Shown here in pieces: positions 21,634-46,068 of a DNA stretch of 64,000 nt. The notes below the pieces were generated by a model, which was given only the letters and a program-made list of their open reading frames with translations, made no database searches and was not told where the DNA came from. The stretch is from Lumbricus rubellus (Eukaryota > Annelida > Clitellata > Crassiclitellata > Lumbricidae). Each line of letters starts with the position of its first letter. Positions within the stretch are counted from its first letter, which is position 1. Made by a program: the position numbers and the translations under genes. Location of the stretch: contig OX243816.1 in NCBI GenBank assembly GCA_945859605.1, forward strand, positions 32,885,175-32,949,174, written 5' to 3'.

Positions 21634-22067
21634 GTTTGAACGCGACCCTGCTCATTTTACGACATGCACATTGATAGCGCGGCATGTTACGTACGTAGGC
21701 CTATACTAAATCAAAAGGTCAATTCCAGCAGGGGCGACGAAACAAGACAGTGTTGCACAAGAACTGCAAGCGAGGCCGCATGCATTCAAACCTGCAGGCA
21801 CCTAAGCTTAGGCCTATACTGGCTGGCTTCGGTTTGATGCCTTTTGTAGTAGACACGGAATAGGCCTAGCACTATACGAATTAACAGCAGCTGTAATTAG
21901 GCCTATACAACAACGCTTTCAACAACAATGACAGCATCGAGCAATAGGGCCTATATTTGAAATGTTAACACCAATGCTATAGGATGACGAATACCATGAC
22001 GTAGGCTAATTCTGCTTATTATCACTATGCAGAAACACTGAGCGTCGTCGGCTTTATCCTATTATCC

Positions 22068-23127
22068 ATGGAGAAACCTTCTGAAAGCTGCGCCACGACC
22101 GTTGGCAGTGGCCCTCCTGGCGACCCCGATCGCGATCCATACGCCCCCATTTGCTGTAGCGATGAGATCGTGTGGGTGAATAGACGGATCGACATAATCG
22201 ACCCCCGATTCAATGCACCAGTCGGGCGCTACCGGGTGCTGCTGCCCGACGGCCGGACCCTGCCTGCCCCTGCCGACCCGGCGTGGCACCGGGCGCCCGA
22301 GTACCAGCAGAGCCAGTTCTGGCGTCCGTGGGAAAAGACAGCGTACGTCACCCAGCGCAACTCGCGATCCGAGGAGTGGTCGACCCTCCGTCAGATGCTG
22401 CCGTCGCGAGGCTACTTCAAGCCGATGAAGCTGACCAAGTGGGGCATCGAGGCTGGGAGGCCGCCCAGTCCAACGGACGAACCGCAGCTGAGGTTTCCTC
22501 AGATCCGAAGTCCCATGTCCAAGTATGAACCGATTAATTATCTGTATCTTTTCATTTCAAGTTGCACCATGGGATATGCTTCTGTGGACATGTGTATTGT
22601 GTACAGATAATAATAGTAATAGGCTATAAAAAAATTATTATTATTATTATTGTAATAATTTGTTCTTAGACAAAATTGTAATGGTCACAACTTGTTTAGA
22701 TCGTTTATAGCCACTCGATCCTGCGCTGTTGCTGTAGGCTAATGATCGAGTGCTCACCATTTTTCTCTAAACCGGTTTGTGTTATGACATTATAAACTCA
22801 GTGACGACCTCATTTTGTGTACAACTGCACCCCAAACAACCCTGGCTAATATCTATCTACTGTTCGAGGTTCGAATCCACCTCAAACCACCGCGTAGGGA
22901 CCTTGGGCAAGTCGTTCACTTGCAATTGCTCAGCGCTTCGGCGTGAAACTCCAATGCAGTGTCCGCTCTGCATTCGGGAGCACCTCTGAGTAGGGAGAGA
23001 GCTTGAAGGGGCGCTAATAACAAGTGCACATACAAATATACTGCTATTCTATAATGCTGCTTGTTCATTTTCTTGCAGATTTTTGGACACAGCTCAGACG
23101 ATCGACCCAACTTTTCGCCTTTTCTGA
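22068..23127 (+). CDS. 167-aa protein of unknown function, two coding exons
   Basis: Exon 22033-22522 is entered by TTATTATCACTATGCAG, with its start at ATG 22068. It leaves through CCAA|GTATGA and joins exon 23079-23127 (TTCTTGCAG|ATTTTTGG) in frame, adding KFLDTAQTIDPTFRLF and a TGA. The protein is rich in Pro, Arg and Trp with no membrane segment. It has conserved-looking blocks: DEIVWVNRRIDIIDPRFNAP, RYRVLLPDGRTLPAPADPAW, SQFWRPWEKTAYVTQRNSRS and RGYFKPMKLTKWGIEAGRPP. Reading through the donor gives a hydrophobic AT-rich tail that is clearly intron. The intron holds a truncated SINE. I do not recognise the family; its size and Trp/Pro/Arg make-up resemble small axonemal proteins, which is a weak inference. 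Confidence 0.75.
22862..23021 (+). mobile_element. 5'-truncated SINE in intron
   Basis: It starts at the B box (GGTTCGAATCC) and runs to GAGAGCTTGAAGGGGCGCTA. It ends about 57 bases before the acceptor of the last exon of the 167-aa gene. Confidence 0.8.
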
Positions 23128-24569
23128 TGACAAAACAATAGATGGGTGAACAATAATTATTACAGGCGACAGTTTGTGGACAGCAAGAATATTACAAACT
23201 GTAGATTACATTCCAGCAATTTTAATATTTTATCATTATTAAGATATTAATTCATAGTTTTATTTTAGTGTATTTAATATTTTAATTGAACGATGCAGCA
23301 GCAGCAGATGTGGAAACTCATTTCTCAGACTATGAACCTGGTAGTTTGATAGTTTTGGTCCTTCTCGACCACCTTCCCATCATCCCATGCCATAGCCTGT
23401 GTTTTTTCTAAAGCTTAGACTCAGACTCTAATGGTGTTGATAGGTTGAAAACTTGACCTGTAATAATATATTGCACATGGATTCTAAACTTTACTAAAGG
23501 TTGCATAAAAACTAACTCATGAATACTCCCATTAATTAGGAATGAATAAATTAGAGATAGAACTATTAGTTAGACTTGTGCTAACTATGTTGAACATTAT
23601 TATATCAGTTAAACAGCGTGGAACTACTTAGCTAATAATTTATTTAGTCATTATTCCTTAGCACCATATAAATAAATACAACACTACTAATAAGAGTAAT
23701 AATTAATTCGACATGTCGGGCCAACTTCCAGGAATATGTTAACTATATATTCTTATTACTTACTTACTTTAACTAGCACCCTACATTAAGCGACCATTAC
23801 TGGGTACTGAACATTTTGCCAGTTGTGACAATAATAGCCTCTACAATACGGTTAATACAACGCAAGGCTTTGTTTTTCCGAATTCTAATTAAACTCTACC
23901 AGCATGAATAAAGAAAACTCATATGTACATACATGAGTCGAAAACCTGAATTCCAGCAGAAGAAAGCCAATTATAATAATATGAAACATTTCTGAACAAT
24001 TAAGAATGAGTAATAAATATTTATACATATAATGATAGAAAGAAATTCAGCATTCTTTCTGTCAGACTATATTATAACAGAGAGCTTTGTCAAAAACTAT
24101 GAAACATAAGTAATGCAAATTTAATTATTTGAAATCAAACCATTCAAGTGAATTTCAAGGTACCAAATATATTCCTCCCAATGAATATCAAGTAAGCTTA
24201 CGTTGTATTCAGTTTAACTTCTGAATATTCCCATTATCTACCAATTCGACTTAACATTGAAAAATCTGCACCTGAAACCATTATAATACATGATTATTCA
24301 CATTAGAAAGAAATATTAAAATTGCATTACAAAGTCTCATGAATATTCCTATAAGAAATGCAATAATAATTAGCATTCACTGCTCAACATTTACACGCAA
24401 AACACTGTCAGCCTATGATCTAAAATCTGAAATAAATACTAATCAATTATACTTCAAAGTTTACAGCATCATTACAAAGAATTGAATAAATTAAAATGTC
24501 ACATAATACTTTAGCTTCTGTAGTGCATTTTGTATGCATAATAACAAATCACACAACAGGCCCTTGCAC

Positions 24570-24790
24570 ATTGTGGCTGATGATGAGGTCTCTGCCCAAA
24601 AGCAGGTCCATTGGCTTTTAGGTTGCCTAGGGAAGAGAAGAGTTAGATTGTTTCCCCATTGTCTTTCTCAGACAATTGTGGGTGAGCAACTTGTCCAAGG
24701 TCACTGTACAGTGGTTGGAGTCAGATTCGAACCTAACCTGCAACCCTCTGGTTACAAGGCATAAAACATACCGCTACACCACTACGCCCC
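24570..24790 (-). mobile_element. tRNA-derived SINE, second subfamily, reversed
   Basis: On the minus strand it begins GGGGCGTAGTGGTGTAGCGG and has a B box GGTTCGAATCTG, with a body different from the 14794 copy. It shares the TTGGACAAGTTGCTC-type stretch with the 49520-49783 element. Confidence 0.7.
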
Positions 24791-27597
24791 ATTCAATGCA
24801 GCTGGCAGGGTATAAATATTCATAAATTCATTATGAATATTCAGCATTGGCAGTGCAATGAACACCTCTGTACATTATAACTGGCGTAAATACACTGTAG
24901 CTAAGCAATGACTAGCAAATAGCAGAAACTTGATTGTAAAGAATTTAGCTTACATGTTTATGGTTTCAATGTCACAGTTTACAGCCGCAGAGCTCCTGAG
25001 ACAGTAATTAACGATGCTATACGAAACGCCATGTACATAACATATACACGCATACGCTTAAAAATAAATACAATCATGCATACATACACAAATATTCATA
25101 TGCACCAAAACACATACTCAAACCTACCCACATACATGTCTACAGATATACCTCTATTCACAGGCTGTATGTAAGGTATACACATACACATATGTACACA
25201 TACATGCATATATATGTATAATATACAAATTACACATACGTATGTATGATATACACATATATAGATATACGCACTAAGAGTATTATGACTAGTAACTTGA
25301 CGCTCACACTGAAAGTCTTTAAAACTGGTGCCATAGTTCACTGGATGCACAGATTTCGACTCAAAAATCTTCATTTGGCTGCCGTCCAATGTGCACATAT
25401 TCATGGCATGAAAACAACAGCTGAACATCATTCTACTAACTAGCATGGTGACCATTTCCAACCAGCGAACCGTCCACCTGGTTCACATAAATAGTGGGGT
25501 GGAAGATACATTAATGCCTTTGACACACGTAGTCACATACAGAAACTTGTGTACGCACATTGGCACATATGAAAACATAGTCCCAGTACGCTACACAGTC
25601 CCAAAAAGCTGCATCCCAGGGCAGAGATGGTTTGAACCAGCGAACCCGTTATCTTTCTAAACATTCACGCATAAAGCATAGAACATGTGAGAAGTATTCC
25701 AATATAAATAAAGCAGTCATGGACTTGAATCCAAAAATCAGCACAACCAAAGTCACCAATCAAATTGTGACAAAATGTATAAACAAAAGTCTACACTACA
25801 AATAGAGCAAGTCTTCTTAGAAAAGTTGCGACTAACTACTCGAGAACCATGCCAAGATGATTCAAACGGCAGAATTGAAATATGAATTGGAGTTCGTGAC
25901 CGAGCACCACACGCACCAAACCTCAGCTGATCAAAACTACCGTAATAAACAAGTCTAAAACTACCAAGAAGTTTACCAAACGAAGAAAACTACAATTTAC
26001 CCAAAAAACGTTGCAAAAGTTACAGGTTTTTTAAAGAGACTCAGAAAAACAGAGAAAAAAAACAAGAACAACATGCAGGAAAAATGGACACTCAAGCAAG
26101 ACCAAGTTTTCAAGATCCTTGAAGAGATAAACTAGATAAAAAATAAAAAAACAGACACCCATATGAAGCCTGTTAATGTGTTAGTGTGGCATCATGGCCT
26201 TTGGCCTGAAATTTTCCCACAGTGCTGTTTCTGAGGATCCACACCATAGATTTATTACACCTCCCATATAACATAAATTCTGATATAATAATGAGATATA
26301 ACACCAAACGGACATGGATGGATCCCACCATATCACTTTAGTTATGCCATGACTCATTATAAGGTTGCTCTTGGACTAGTAGCACCAATAGTTGTAACCA
26401 GGTTGTATCAAGTATCTTGATACCATCATACGAACACTGCGCTTGCAACACGAAGGGGGGACCTGCTGGTTCCGTGCTCCCATACAGCGGCTCGCAATGA
26501 TCCCTCTCATGCATTGGAACATCACTGTTCCATAACTTGAAATGAGAACTTTACCACTCATAAAATGCTAAGAGATCACTTTTAAGAAGCACCATTTTAG
26601 ATCTTTGACTGTAAGCTGTGTTACAGCACCTTTGTAAAGTTCTTAGAGCATGCTATACAAGTGTCCAGATATTTAATAACATACGGTACGTAAAAACCTC
26701 ATATAATTTGTGATATCAATGATTCAATGTTCATTTTCTCCGTACCCTTGAGTCATCAACGGACTAATTTCCATGGTTTTCAACATGAGACCAGTGTAAC
26801 ACAGAGCTAATCGCTTACATCCCAGCCTACACAAGTACCAAGCTAAACTTCTTGGTAACAGAGAAATTTGACCAAACAACTTTACAAAGCTGTTACGTAC
26901 ATGAAGTATGCTCAAGTCAAGCTCAAAGCCACACAGAGTCAGTGGATTACAAACCAAGCATGGACCAGCATCAGAGCATGTAGACCTGGCTACAACCAAG
27001 ACAATGCAATAGTTGGGTGCTTGGCTTCAATATGAACTCTGAATTCTGGCATCACTACGTGAACGCCATATCAATCACGCTCTTACATGTATGCAACCCC
27101 TTCAAACTCCACAGATACCCCAAACAACAAAAAAACTCAACCAAGTATATGATTCTCCACAGAGGATGAAATACAGGCCAAAAAATGTACAAAAAGCCCA
27201 ATCCGTTGGGTCTGAAAACAAAGTAAAACTCAACTCGGGACTCAAAATCAGCCTAATCAGCACGGGAACGGAAAAATCCGAGCGAAAACATTTCACCATG
27301 AATGAGACTAGAATTTCACACGCACACCACAACGGCTTAAAATCTGCGCAAAATCTGATCTATGACCGTCAGCAGAAATTGTCTACAGTCTACACCGCTG
27401 TAAAGATGGTAAAGCTAAGCAAAGCTCAACAAAGCTGTTCATCATCAGCAGCAAAAAGCAGAGGACTAGGAAGAACGGTGCGCCCAAAAGATCACAGAGC
27501 TAAAAGGTCCACTGATCACATGGCATCAATTGAAAAAATCACTTGAAAATCACAAGTAGCGTCGACCACAGCATCAGTCATTTTCGACCACTGAACG

Positions 27598-27667
27598 TTA
27601 ACCCTTTAGCGACCAGCTACATATGTTTAAAACGCATTTTAGCACATGCTGGTCGTTGAAAGGTTAA
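27598..27667. mobile_element. 70-bp piggyBac-like mini-element with TTAA ends
   Basis: TTAA at 27598-27601 and 27664-27667 bracket inverted ends CCCTTTAGCGACCAGC and GCTGGTCGTTGAAAGG. The TTAA target plus a CCCTTT start are piggyBac traits. Confidence 0.6.
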
Positions 27668-27712
27668 CAGGCAGTCATTTGATCAAATCCTCAACCAACC
27701 CAAACGAACTCA

Positions 27713-27857
27713 GAGTGTCAACTGATCGTCGGTTGACCTATGAGCGTCAACTGACATTCGGTTGACCTAAGAGCGTCAACCGACATTCGGTTGACCTAAG
27801 AGCGTCAACCGACAATCGGTTGACCTAAGAGCGTCAACCGACAATCGGTTGACAAGT
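27713..27857. repeat. Five 29-bp hairpin-forming units just after the AKT stop codon
   Basis: Units start at 27713, 27742, 27771, 27800 and 27829. Each holds GTCAAC-YG-N5-CGGTTGAC, an 8-bp stem with a 5-base loop; the last three units are perfect stems. They fall in the AKT 3' UTR, the nearest about 11 bases after the stop. Confidence 0.92.
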
Positions 27858-27864
27858 CAACACG

Positions 27865-40077
<12,213 letters not shown>

Positions 40078-40490
40078 CCTGACAAGATGACTCGTCTACA
40101 TTGAGATCATCCGCTGAAAATGCCTGCTGATGATATCTGAAATAAGATGATAAATTTCTAGGTCGGGACAAATATGCAAATAACCAAACAAAACAAGCAG
40201 AGATCATAAGTAAAAGCTTATCAACACATTTAAAATATGCAATGTACGACACAAGTATGGATGCTACGATAATATAGGCACCTCATTAACATATTAAACT
40301 GCAATTTCGGTATATGAAGTTTAAATATTCATATCTTTTTATCTGTTCAACTTTATTTCATGAAATTTTGGAATCATATTCTTGGTTCACTCCTCTAAAT
40401 ATTTGGAAAATTTTAGTTTGATATGTCACCAGGTATTAGAGATATATGCAAAACAATTTGGCTTACTTTTTTTGAACCACGGTGTATGTA

Positions 40491-40678
40491 CAGGGTTTAA
40501 AGTGGGTGGGAACACGTGGGAACGGTGTTCCCACTGCTCTCAAATTTTTTGGCTTGCGTTCCCACTGCTCACCATGCATGGAACTCTGGAAACATGGGCA
40601 TTTCCAATAAACTTCATCAGCGTTCCCACTGCTCATAGTTGGCGTTCCCACTGCTCACCCAAACCACTTTAACCACTA
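40491..40678. mobile_element. hAT-like MITE with GCGTTCCCACTGCTCA internal repeats
   Basis: The left end is CAGGGTTTAAAGTGG; the right end is its diverged inverse (CCACTTTAACCACTA). Flanking 8-mers TGTATGTA and CATATGTA agree at 6 of 8. Inside, TTCCCACTGCTCA occurs four times. Confidence 0.6.
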
Positions 40679-42228
40679 CATATGTACGCATATATTAATA
40701 AATTGTCATCAGAATTCAATCCAACCTCGCATTAGCTCATTCTGCTTAGTCACTAACAGAAATTAAAATTGTTTTCTGGTTACACGAGATCTCATGGTTA
40801 AACAGCGAGATATTTCGTAGCTGGCAGCCAATGTGTTAAGGTCAATCGATATTGTTGTGTTCTTTAGCTTATTTAAGCGCATTAATATCTTTGAAAATAC
40901 ACCTTTTCATGGTAGTTTTACTTACTTACTTTCGCGAAAACATTGGCCTATCAATCGCCGTATGTCAGACCGCTCTATTCTGCTCCTATCTGTGACCGCC
41001 CTAATGTTTACTTGCTACCGAGTCGCCATTTACCTCTACCGGCGAAAGCTTTTCAAAGTCCTATTAATTCACTTCATAACTCAAACCTGAGCGGAAGTAG
41101 TGATCTGTAGTGGATCAAAACGCTCTATTCTATTCAAGTCTGAGAAGGCCATGTTGTTTATTTTGGTGCTCGGTCGTCACTGGACCTCTACCTCTGATCG
41201 GTCGCAGGCGGGCGAATCCGCATTAACAGCAAATAAAACTAACAGCTGATGCACTACACAAACGAATATCTGAATGTCAAATTTTTAAAAATCTACAAAT
41301 TGCGATTTTCCCCTAATGTGAAGTTTTACAAGAGAACAGAATTGCTAAACTAATATAATTGCGTAAGTCGGTGTTTCTCTTCCAGTACAAAAAGTGTAAA
41401 TGGAGAACATAAATTATTCGTAACTCACCGTTAGATAAAATTATCCAGTCAATCCGGTGAAATTTCATTTAGTCCAAATCAAAACGAAATTTCGCTTATT
41501 TTACTGATTATGTTCTAATATAATGTTCTAAATTCTAAACAACCAAAATCGAGAATCTCATGTGTACGTGACGTCATTGGATTAACCGGAAGTAGAACTG
41601 ACGATCGCAGTTACTTGTAATTTCTAGGTCACAAAATAATGTCTTTCAGACAAATGATTTTTTTATTGTGTCTGATAGGCCTAACGTTGAACTTTATTAT
41701 TACAAAACAGGAAAGTGGGTCACAGCCTCCATCGTTGTAGACGGGAATCGAAACCAGAATATTCAACGTGTCTAGTGACGCCAGCCAATCATGGAGTTGT
41801 TGCACTGAATGACAACCAATCACAGTTGACGTCCGTGAAATGTATGCCGAACCGAACTAGGCCTATTATATAATATGCCTATGTGTTACGCGTTAGAAAA
41901 ACAACAATAATAATATTATTATTATCAAAGTGGAAGTGCGTCGTAGGCCTACGCGGTTCAGAAACCACCGTAGGCCTAGGCTATAACCTCGGCCCTGCTA
42001 ATTTTGGTGGGGTGGTGGCATCCATGCATGTAGGCTATGCGGCGGTAAGAATGAATTAAGCTCGCAACGACTATCACTACGATCATATGAAATTATCGAT
42101 TTTTTATGACATTATCACTATTGTCGTCATCATCATCACTACAAGTGGAATATAAGTGGTGAACGTATTTCTTTCAAATATATGGTAGGCCTATAGGCCA
42201 AATGCAACAGTCTCAGAAGATTACTTTC

Positions 42229-42410
42229 ACTTCCCCTCCGCTATCTCCGCTCCTCTCCGCTCCCCTTCTCATCTTTGCTTCCCCTCCGATCCTCTCCTCT
42301 CCACTTCCCATCTTCTCCGCTTCTCTTCCCATCTTCTCCGCTCCCCTTCTCAGCTTATCCGCTCTCTTTCCCATCCTTTCTGCTACCCTTCCGATTCTCA
42401 CTGATCCCAT
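42229..42410 (+). repeat. Pyrimidine-rich tandem repeat (CCGCTCCCCTTCTCATCTT)
   Basis: About nine degenerate units of 17-19 bases lie in a C/T tract. The frame through it (PLSPLLSAPLLIF) is low complexity and not taken as a gene. Confidence 0.8.
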
Positions 42411-42580
42411 ATCCAGTCCAGACCTGTCCGTTGTGAACATTATGGATGTGCGTCGTCTTCTTGCAGATAATTTCCTCAAATTCAATCAGACTGCTTACTT
42501 AGTCTTAGTGGAACGATCGATATCAAGCAGTAGGATAATACTCAATAATTAAACGCCAATAATAGTAGGATAATACTCAA

Positions 42581-42726
42581 CAGTATGAGAATTGTGGAAA
42601 AATAACTGGGGGGGTTGGCCTATGATAAGCTTGAAATTGGGGTATGAAAAACATACTTTAACATGGGGCTCTAAAAATGACTGGGGGGGTTGAACCCCCC
42701 CAACCCCCCCGGCAATTCTCACCCTG
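42581..42726. mobile_element. 146-bp hAT-like MITE with perfect 8-bp target duplication
   Basis: ATACTCAA at 42573-42580 and 42727-42734 flank an element starting CAGTATGAGAATTG and ending, inverted, CAGGGTGAGAATTGCC. Long G and C runs lie at 42608-42615 and 42684-42710. Confidence 0.88.
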
Positions 42727-42779
42727 ATACTCAATAATTAAACGTCAGTCTCAAAGCACCATGTGCAGACATATATTAT

Positions 42780-43090
42780 AGCCTAGAGAGTCTCAGAGAG
42801 CGCCTGAGATAGACCGAGACACAAACAGACGGACAGACGGACAGACGGACGGAAGGATGGACGGACAGACGGACAGACAGACACAGCGAGACAAAGAAAC
42901 AGCTAGAGGGGCAGAAAAGAGACAGACAGACAGAGAAACGGACAGGGACAGAAACAGGCAGAGATACAAAGTCAGACAGAAAAATACAGACAGCTAATAC
43001 TGCAGATGCATAGGCCTATACAGAAACGGACAAACGGAGACAGAGAGAGACAGAGACGCAGAGAAACGGAAACACAGAAAAAGACCGAGA
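42780..43090 (+). repeat. Degenerate GACAGACGGACAGACGG purine repeat
   Basis: Repeats of GACAGACG/GACAGAGA run through this tract. It is similar in type to the 3' UTR repeat at 17072-17300. Confidence 0.75.
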
Positions 43091-43704
43091 AAGGTTGACG
43101 GCATAGCAGTAAAGACAATATTTATAGGGTGTGCAACCCAAGCGACCCCTGAATCTCGGAGAAAGGAGCCTGAAGGAGGGAAGAATATGAAAGGTAAGTA
43201 GGGCAAAGTGAGGGGATAGATGTAGTGATCATGGTTGCATACGTCAGTCGAATAAGGCGCTGGCCAACGGAACCATCACTTAGTCGTATTATATATCTAG
43301 CTCTCTCTGTCTCTGCCTGTCTGTGTCTGCCTCCGTCTCTCTTCCTCTGGACGTTAATGCAGATCACACGTACTGCGGTGGCTAGGTGTCGCTATGGTCA
43401 CTGTGCAGCGTTGGCTGACGTTCCTGGCAAAGATTCGTGATTGTTCTTACACATGGAGCGTCCAAGTGAAGACCCCCCACCCTTCCTCCCTCCTCCCTTC
43501 TCCTCCCTCCCTCCCCTCTCTTCCTTTCTTCTTCCCATATCGAACGAGCGAGGGGAACATAAAGTGATTCTATTAAAAGGACGAATCGACACGAGTGCAC
43601 GTCATGGATCAGAGGTGGCATACATTTTTAAAGATCGTCATTTATTCATTTATTATCATTGTAAGCCTAATCGTGAATCGTGACCTTAATCGCAACCGTG
43701 ATAT

Positions 43705-43760
43705 TTTTTATAGCGCCTCTTCAAGAGAAACTCCTTAGAGGCGCTACCAACCTGAAGGCA
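43705..43760 (-). repeat. SINE-tail fragment
   Basis: TTATAGCGCCTCTTCAAGAG and TTAGAGGCGCTACCAACC match the reversed SINE tail. The frame at 43680-44036 that starts on it is not supported as a gene. Confidence 0.65.
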
Positions 43761-44204
43761 GCAATTAAATCCTGGTCAAACAAAATGGTTAGAACGCTTG
43801 CAGAAAAGAGGCGAAGAAGACAAGGTAGTTCATTACGGAGATTGCTAGGCAACTTATTCCAGGAAGATGTATGGCCCAGAGAAAAGCTTTTATTCAGCAC
43901 TCTATACAAGTTCGAGCCATATGAACAACCGGGCCACCTTGCATTGCAGAGCGAAGAAATCTGCGATCTGGAACGCACGCAAAGACCCCTAAGAAAAACC
44001 GGGGCTTATATCCTGCTGGACAATTATTACGCATGAACATTAAAATCTTGAAGTTAGGCCTAATCTGACATGCTTTTTGCATAGACTATAATTATTATGT
44101 AGCCTAGCCAGTGTAGTTCGCTCAGTATAAAACTTGCGATAGGCCTAAGGCCTATAATTAATGCCAGAACTTTGGTCTTGCTCCATACGCGGTTTCACTG
44201 CTCG

Positions 44205-44436
44205 AGGTAGGCCTACATGCATGCGATCATGCAGATATTACAAAAACCAGAGATTGAAGTAATTAATTTTCGGAAAATAATCATCGGTTTCGGCACAGCC
44301 AGGTCGCCGGTTGCTTCGTTCAACCGCGTATGGAGATCTTCAGGTGCCTCGCTGTAGCCGTTCGCCCACTCTCGAGCGTTGTCCCATATCTCCCTGGAGC
44401 AATCTTCCGATTGACTTTCTATCTCTTCCCAAAATA
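44205..44436 (-). CDS. Possible exon, acidic, family unknown
   Basis: On the minus strand the acceptor ATTTTATGCAG|A is followed by an open frame: VFWEEIESQSEDCSREIWDN, then AREWANGYSEAPEDLHTRLN and EATGDLAVPKP, to TAG. Base composition rises to coding-like GC in the first 150 bases. No clear donor or start is seen, so it could be a last exon, or a pseudo-exon. A similar start (VEWKESADNEEDY) appears at about 46020-46065 in the same phase. Confidence 0.35.
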
Positions 44437-45811
44437 CTCTGCATAAAATAATGTGTAGGCTAGGCCTATATCCTACGCGTACGTACCGGCCTGTTCATTT
44501 GTCTGTGCACATCTTGCAAAAGTGAGCGTCTCAACTATAGGCCTACGTCAGGATTCAGAATCAGAAGTCGAATTAAATTCAATTAATTCGATGAGTTTAA
44601 GAAATGAACTGGTCAAAAAGAATTTACTCCGTGAGATTAGTGACTACTTGATCAAGAATTGGGCGAAAAACCACAGAATTTGTTTGACACGAGCCATAAA
44701 ATTAGCTAAAGTTTGCACAAGAAATGCAATCCTGCTCGGATAAACAGGCCAAGACTAGTATAGTGACACCAAAGTAGGCTATACTGTGGTGATACCAAGA
44801 ACCAGACAAACCGTGGGAGCGGACACAATAATAATAATAAATAATTAGCCTACTGTATTGATTGTAGGCTTACCTAGGGTCAAAGTGAGGTATGTGGTTA
44901 CATGGAAACACTTAGCCTACTCCAATTGTTTTAGCGCAGTGATAAGACGATAAGAAGAGAAGGACAGTGATTTACACTTGCAAGATCAATATTATATAGG
45001 CTATATAGGCATTTTGCGTGTATGCAAGCACATCAATTAAATTGACATCGCGTGCAGGTTCTGCACTTCACGCCAAACGTGGCGCTATATTTAGCGTCGA
45101 GTGCGGAAAGTGCTTAGTGATCGTTCGTGTTTCTGTGCGTACGGGACAGTTGCACCGGGTGAGATGCGCATGCTCTTGCTGCTTACAAAGACCATGAAGC
45201 ATGCGATGTCTCATTTCTAGGATGGAGACTGAATCCTATAGTTGGTTCTCCGTATAACTGCTGAACGCTAGAAGATGAAATGTAGGTCTTACGAATACGA
45301 TTACGATTGCGACTAGTATTACGTTTAGGGTTATGGAGTTGTACTGCTTAAATGTAGGCTAAGCCGATCTACAACAATAGGAACTATAATAGGTGAGCCC
45401 GTTAAGCCTAAGGTTTCTCTAAGCTCACGCTGGAAACAAGGCTGGTGGAGGACACAGACTAGGCCTATAGACTACAATCTGAGACAGGTATTGTTTGTGT
45501 AATGAAGCAGCCTACCTCTTTGACACTTATTTCCCGCCGACTGTCGTGAACAATGATAATTACGACAATTTATATGGCGCCGTATACAACAATTGCCTCG
45601 TTGCAACGCAGCAAGAGTGTTTTAAATGCAGCATACAGAATCCTAGCTATCCCCATCAGCATCAGGGTCAGTTTGCCAGTTGCCGGTGCCTTCATGTTCA
45701 TAAGCGGTTGTTGCAACTGCTTACGGATGCTGGCTCTCTCAGCCTCTTGACATGCGCCGTGAGAGGTATTTCTTTATCGCACATTGACGGTCCATAGTCT
45801 CATACATCCAT

Positions 45812-45887
45812 CTCCTCACTTTCCTCTTCCTTCTCCTCTTTGTCCTCGTCCTCCTCTTCCTCGTGGATTGCGTACGATTCTTCTTGC
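45812..45887 (-). CDS. Possible small acidic exon
   Basis: After TATTCAGTCTTACAG| the minus strand codes QEESYAIHEEEEDEDKEEKE EESEEMDV then TGA. A good donor-like GTGAGG lies within it. The polypurine run could equally be simple low-complexity DNA. Confidence 0.25.
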
Positions 45888-46019
45888 TGTAAGACTGAAT
45901 AGTAGCCTATTTCTTAGTGAAATGGAGAGATACAGATGCACACATACATGTAGAAACAGCTAGACTGACATACAAAATTAAACAAAAATGCATTGCTATA
46001 CGTAGGTTTATATGTACAT

Positions 46020-46068
46020 TGTCAGCAAGTAATCCTCTTCATTGTCGGCTGATTCCTTCCATTCTACT
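46020..46068 (-). CDS. Possible small exon similar to the one at 44.4 kb
   Basis: After GTTTATGTCAG| the frame reads (R)VEWKESADNEEDYLLTMYI then TAA. It begins in the same phase and with a similar V-x-W-[KE]-E start as the 44205-44436 frame. The support is weak. Confidence 0.2.

Larger units (their letters stand above)
19792..22032. other. Intergenic stretch with low-complexity DNA, a MITE and a SINE
   Basis: It starts with a pyrimidine-rich tract (about 19840-20160) that ends in CCAT repeats. A MITE copy (20475-20641), a zone dense in TAGGCCTA (20700-22000) and a reversed SINE (21441-21633) follow. No coding exon is seen. Confidence 0.5.
23128..27864. other. AT-rich region downstream of two convergent genes
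   Basis: It is bounded on the left by the end of the 167-aa gene (+) and on the right by the AKT stop codon (-), so both 3' UTRs fall here. It holds a reversed SINE-like element (24570-24790), a CATA/CACA-rich microsatellite (about 25040-25270), a 70-bp TTAA mini-element (27598-27667) and the hairpin repeat (27713-27857). No exon is seen. Confidence 0.5.

Noticed and set aside
25040..25270. CATA/CACA-rich stretch as a regulatory region
   Set aside because: It is a compound microsatellite with no other signal.
27091..27546. 151-aa frame downstream of AKT
   Set aside because: Lys/Gln/Ser composition fits AT-rich DNA; no family, start context or splice support.
45495..45797. 100-aa plus frame MCNEAAYLFDTYF
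   Set aside because: It is neither conserved-looking nor bounded by splice or start signals; composition is mixed.
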